DNA of 64,000 nucleotides, from positions 3,286,001-3,350,000 of the forward strand of contig NW_026570223.1 in NCBI RefSeq assembly GCF_019649055.1, written 5' to 3'. Shown piece after piece: positions 62,004 to 64,000 of this stretch. Under the pieces are notes generated by a model, which was not told where the DNA came from, ran no database searches, and worked only from the letters and a program-made list of their open reading frames with translations. The position numbers and the translations under genes were made by a program. This stretch comes from Paramacrobiotus metropolitanus. Lineage: Eukaryota > Tardigrada > Eutardigrada > Parachela > Macrobiotidae. Position 1 is the first letter of the stretch, and every line of letters begins with the position of its first letter.

Positions 62004-63546
62004 TCACTCTTCGTCACTACTTTCATCATCCACTCCAAGCCTATGAAATAACTCACGGCTACAGCCACTCACGAACACTATCAAAAGGCCAAAAATGATG
62101 GAATAGTTCTTACCAGCCTTTCATTTTCTTTGAACCCATATTCTTTTCCAATGGATCAACATGTTTGCGCTTCTTGTCCACGGGTACCGAGGGCAGAGGA
62201 TGATGCTCTTCCACGATTACCGTCGACTGCATATGTGTATCACCGGCAGACGTAGATGCCACCACGGCTGATGTTGATGCAATGGTTTTGTTTCCTGTTG
62301 AAAAACATTAATGTAAAAGGCACACATCAAATATCACCTGACACAGATCTATCGTAGCGCAGCAATCCATAAAAACAGGAATAAACATGAGGAAAACTCA
62401 AGGTGTAACATTATAAAAACAACGCAGATTTTCACATGTAAACATAAAATTTACCAGTACATCGAACTTCGAAAACGAGTTAACGTTAGCGTATATTACA
62501 GTAAGCCAATTGCGCAACTGGTCCGGTACAGCGGTAACTCATTTTTTAAAAAATTCGTTATACTGTGCCAATAAAATTAACTGTATTTTTAAAAAACATA
62601 ATGTTTTAAGAATGAGTTTACCTTCTTCCACGGCACTAAACACCATGTCAGGGATGCGCGAGCGTTCCGCTTCGTAATTTGGATCGTGGAAGGTATGCTT
62701 TGGTTTATCCGTTAAGGCGCTCTTTAGCTTCTGAATCTTCTCCTCCTTCTTGCGTTTCTTATCTTTCTCCTTTTCCGCCTGCTTCTCGACTATCTCTTTC
62801 ACTCTGAAACGAATTATTTTTAATTCCTGCTTCTTGTTATTAATGAGTACCAAAACTTATGAAACACCAATCTCAATTCCGATTTCGCCACAGATTTCAT
62901 AAAATCATGTCAAGCAACAGATTTGGACGAAACTCACTTCTGCTCTGCTTTAACGTTCCGCAGTCGTCGACCGCTCAGATCTCGACATGCATCTTGGTTG
63001 CGGTTCTTGCTGATCTGTGAACCGAAGGATCGAAGCAAAGATCCAAAACCTGAAAAATAACTTCGGTTAGGGCTTACTCTTTACATCGTAAAAAACTGCT
63101 AATCAAGTTAGATATTACACGAAAATTGTCGCAAGAAACAATTTGAAAGTTCCGATTTATTGGAAAACTGCAAATTATTTATTACATACTTTTGACTTAC
63201 CTCCTTTTCCGCCTAGAACGCGCAAATGTAGCGCATACTGGGTATTGTTGACCAGCGGATCATCTTCGCACACGGGTTTCCCACTTTGGGTAATATAGAA
63301 ATAGTCCTAAAATCGAGCAAAGGTTATCATTACAGACAAAACACCTGATCTTGAGAAACTGTCGATTCCAACGCTGTGCGTGTAACAGATTTGACGATGT
63401 CTTACCTGAACGTCTGGATGCAGAAAACGAGATTTTAAACCACCAACTGAGTTCTCAGCCAGATCATACTGGCAGGAAACGCAGATATTACGCGGTAATG
63501 TGTCCAGCACTTCGTTATGAAGGAAAACAGTCAAATCTTCTGACAT
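62004..63546 (-). CDS. SDE2: SDE2 homologue (ubiquitin-fold, splicing and genome stability)
   Basis: SDE2 has an N-terminal ubiquitin-like fold that is cleaved after GG; the C-terminal part then joins the spliceosome and, in mammals, acts at replication forks with PCNA. Six exons: 63546-63406, 63306-63201, 63049-62938, 62803-62622, 62294-62114, 62040-62004 (759 nt, 252 aa, in phase). The ubiquitin-like part starts [18 protein letters not shown] and ends at [20 protein letters not shown], containing the diagnostic GGKGGFGS with its GG/K cleavage point. Next come the family block [20 protein letters not shown] and a Lys/Glu-rich coiled coil ([20 protein letters not shown]). KKRKH is a likely nuclear signal, and the C-terminus is acidic (DDESSDEE). 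It lacks the C-terminal extension with SAP domain of human SDE2 (451 aa). An in-frame ATG nine codons upstream is an alternative start. Confidence 0.94.
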
Positions 63547-64000
63547 TTCCGTAACGAGAGACACGGTCAACATCAATAATTTCTGGATAAACACTAAACA
63601 GCTACGAGTACTCTAGGCTACCAGCCTAGTAGTCGTCAGGAGCTCGTCACCACGAGAAATCCCAACAAATCAGCGAACGGAAGATTCCTTTAAATGAGGC
63701 ACACCACAAGTTAAACTTGGAACTTCCAATTGCAGCTTACAACTTAGTGAACTGATTAATTTTACACAAAATTATTAACATAGATTCTTTAAAAATCCTC
63801 GAGGAATAGTTCCAATAGCAACAAACTTCTTCGAATAAATCCCAAATTGCAACATGTGTCATGCCATAGCGCAACATAAAATGCCGTAATGTGCATTTTA
63901 CAGAGCAGAGTGGGTATCCACCTTTGCTGCACGTAGGGTGTTGTACTGTTTATGTGTGCATGCGTCAGCTGCGTTTGCGGTCTGATTTCAAGAATTTTCG
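63547..64000. other. 5' flank of SDE2
   Basis: Upstream region of the minus-strand SDE2 gene to the window edge. A small hairpin CTAGGCT-ACC-AGCCTAG lies at about 63613-63629. No coding exon recognised. Confidence 0.4.

Overview
The window is nuclear DNA from a small-genome animal, most likely a tardigrade (Hypsibius/Ramazzottius-like). Genes are spliced with many short GT-AG introns, and the gene set is metazoan: NCK adaptor, AKH/GnRH-type receptor, ZP-domain cuticlin-like protein, C-type lectins, cadherin-like receptor, COX15, AMMECR1, AFMID, SDE2, U6 snRNA. The tardigrade assignment is inference from gene style and gene set, not proof. No prokaryotic operons, CRISPR arrays or viral genes were seen. 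Exon models were built by hand from splice signals, reading phase and remembered family sequences. For most genes the summed exon length is an exact multiple of three, which supports the models.

Layout. 0.7-18.5 kb is a minus-strand block: a dynamin-like GTPase (DNM1L/Vps1 type), two tandem paralogous membrane C-type lectins with four lectin domains each, and COX15. A palindromic MITE-like element lies between the dynamin gene and the first lectin, and a 720-bp foldback element lies between the two lectins. 18.5-22.3 kb is gene-poor. It holds a cluster of short palindromic repeats and a candidate two-exon small secreted-protein gene behind a clean TATA box. 22.3-39.8 kb is a plus-strand block: TLCD4-like TLC protein, AMMECR1, kynurenine formamidase (AFMID), then a 2228-aa cadherin-like receptor made of repeated one-exon modules, with Ser/Thr-rich linkers, one membrane span and a proline-rich tail. 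40.4-42.7 kb has a small unrecognised minus-strand gene (130 aa), a roughly 50-bp minisatellite and a minus-strand U6 snRNA with its own TATA box. 45.3-49.7 kb is the NCK adaptor (SH3-SH3-SH3-SH2) on plus, and 52.1-55.5 kb is the neuropeptide GPCR on plus. 57.3-63.5 kb carries, on minus, a ZP-domain membrane protein and SDE2.

The genes do not form one pathway. Themes are housekeeping (mitochondrial division, haem A synthesis, tryptophan catabolism, snRNA/splicing through U6 and SDE2) and surface or signalling proteins (lectins, cadherin-like receptor, ZP protein, NCK, GPCR). Two genes, the dynamin and the second lectin, each contain one place where conserved coding sequence changes frame. These are either assembly indels or real lesions. 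The best candidates for something undescribed are the one-exon-per-module cadherin-like receptor, the small unrecognised genes, and the palindromic elements around the lectin tandem pair.
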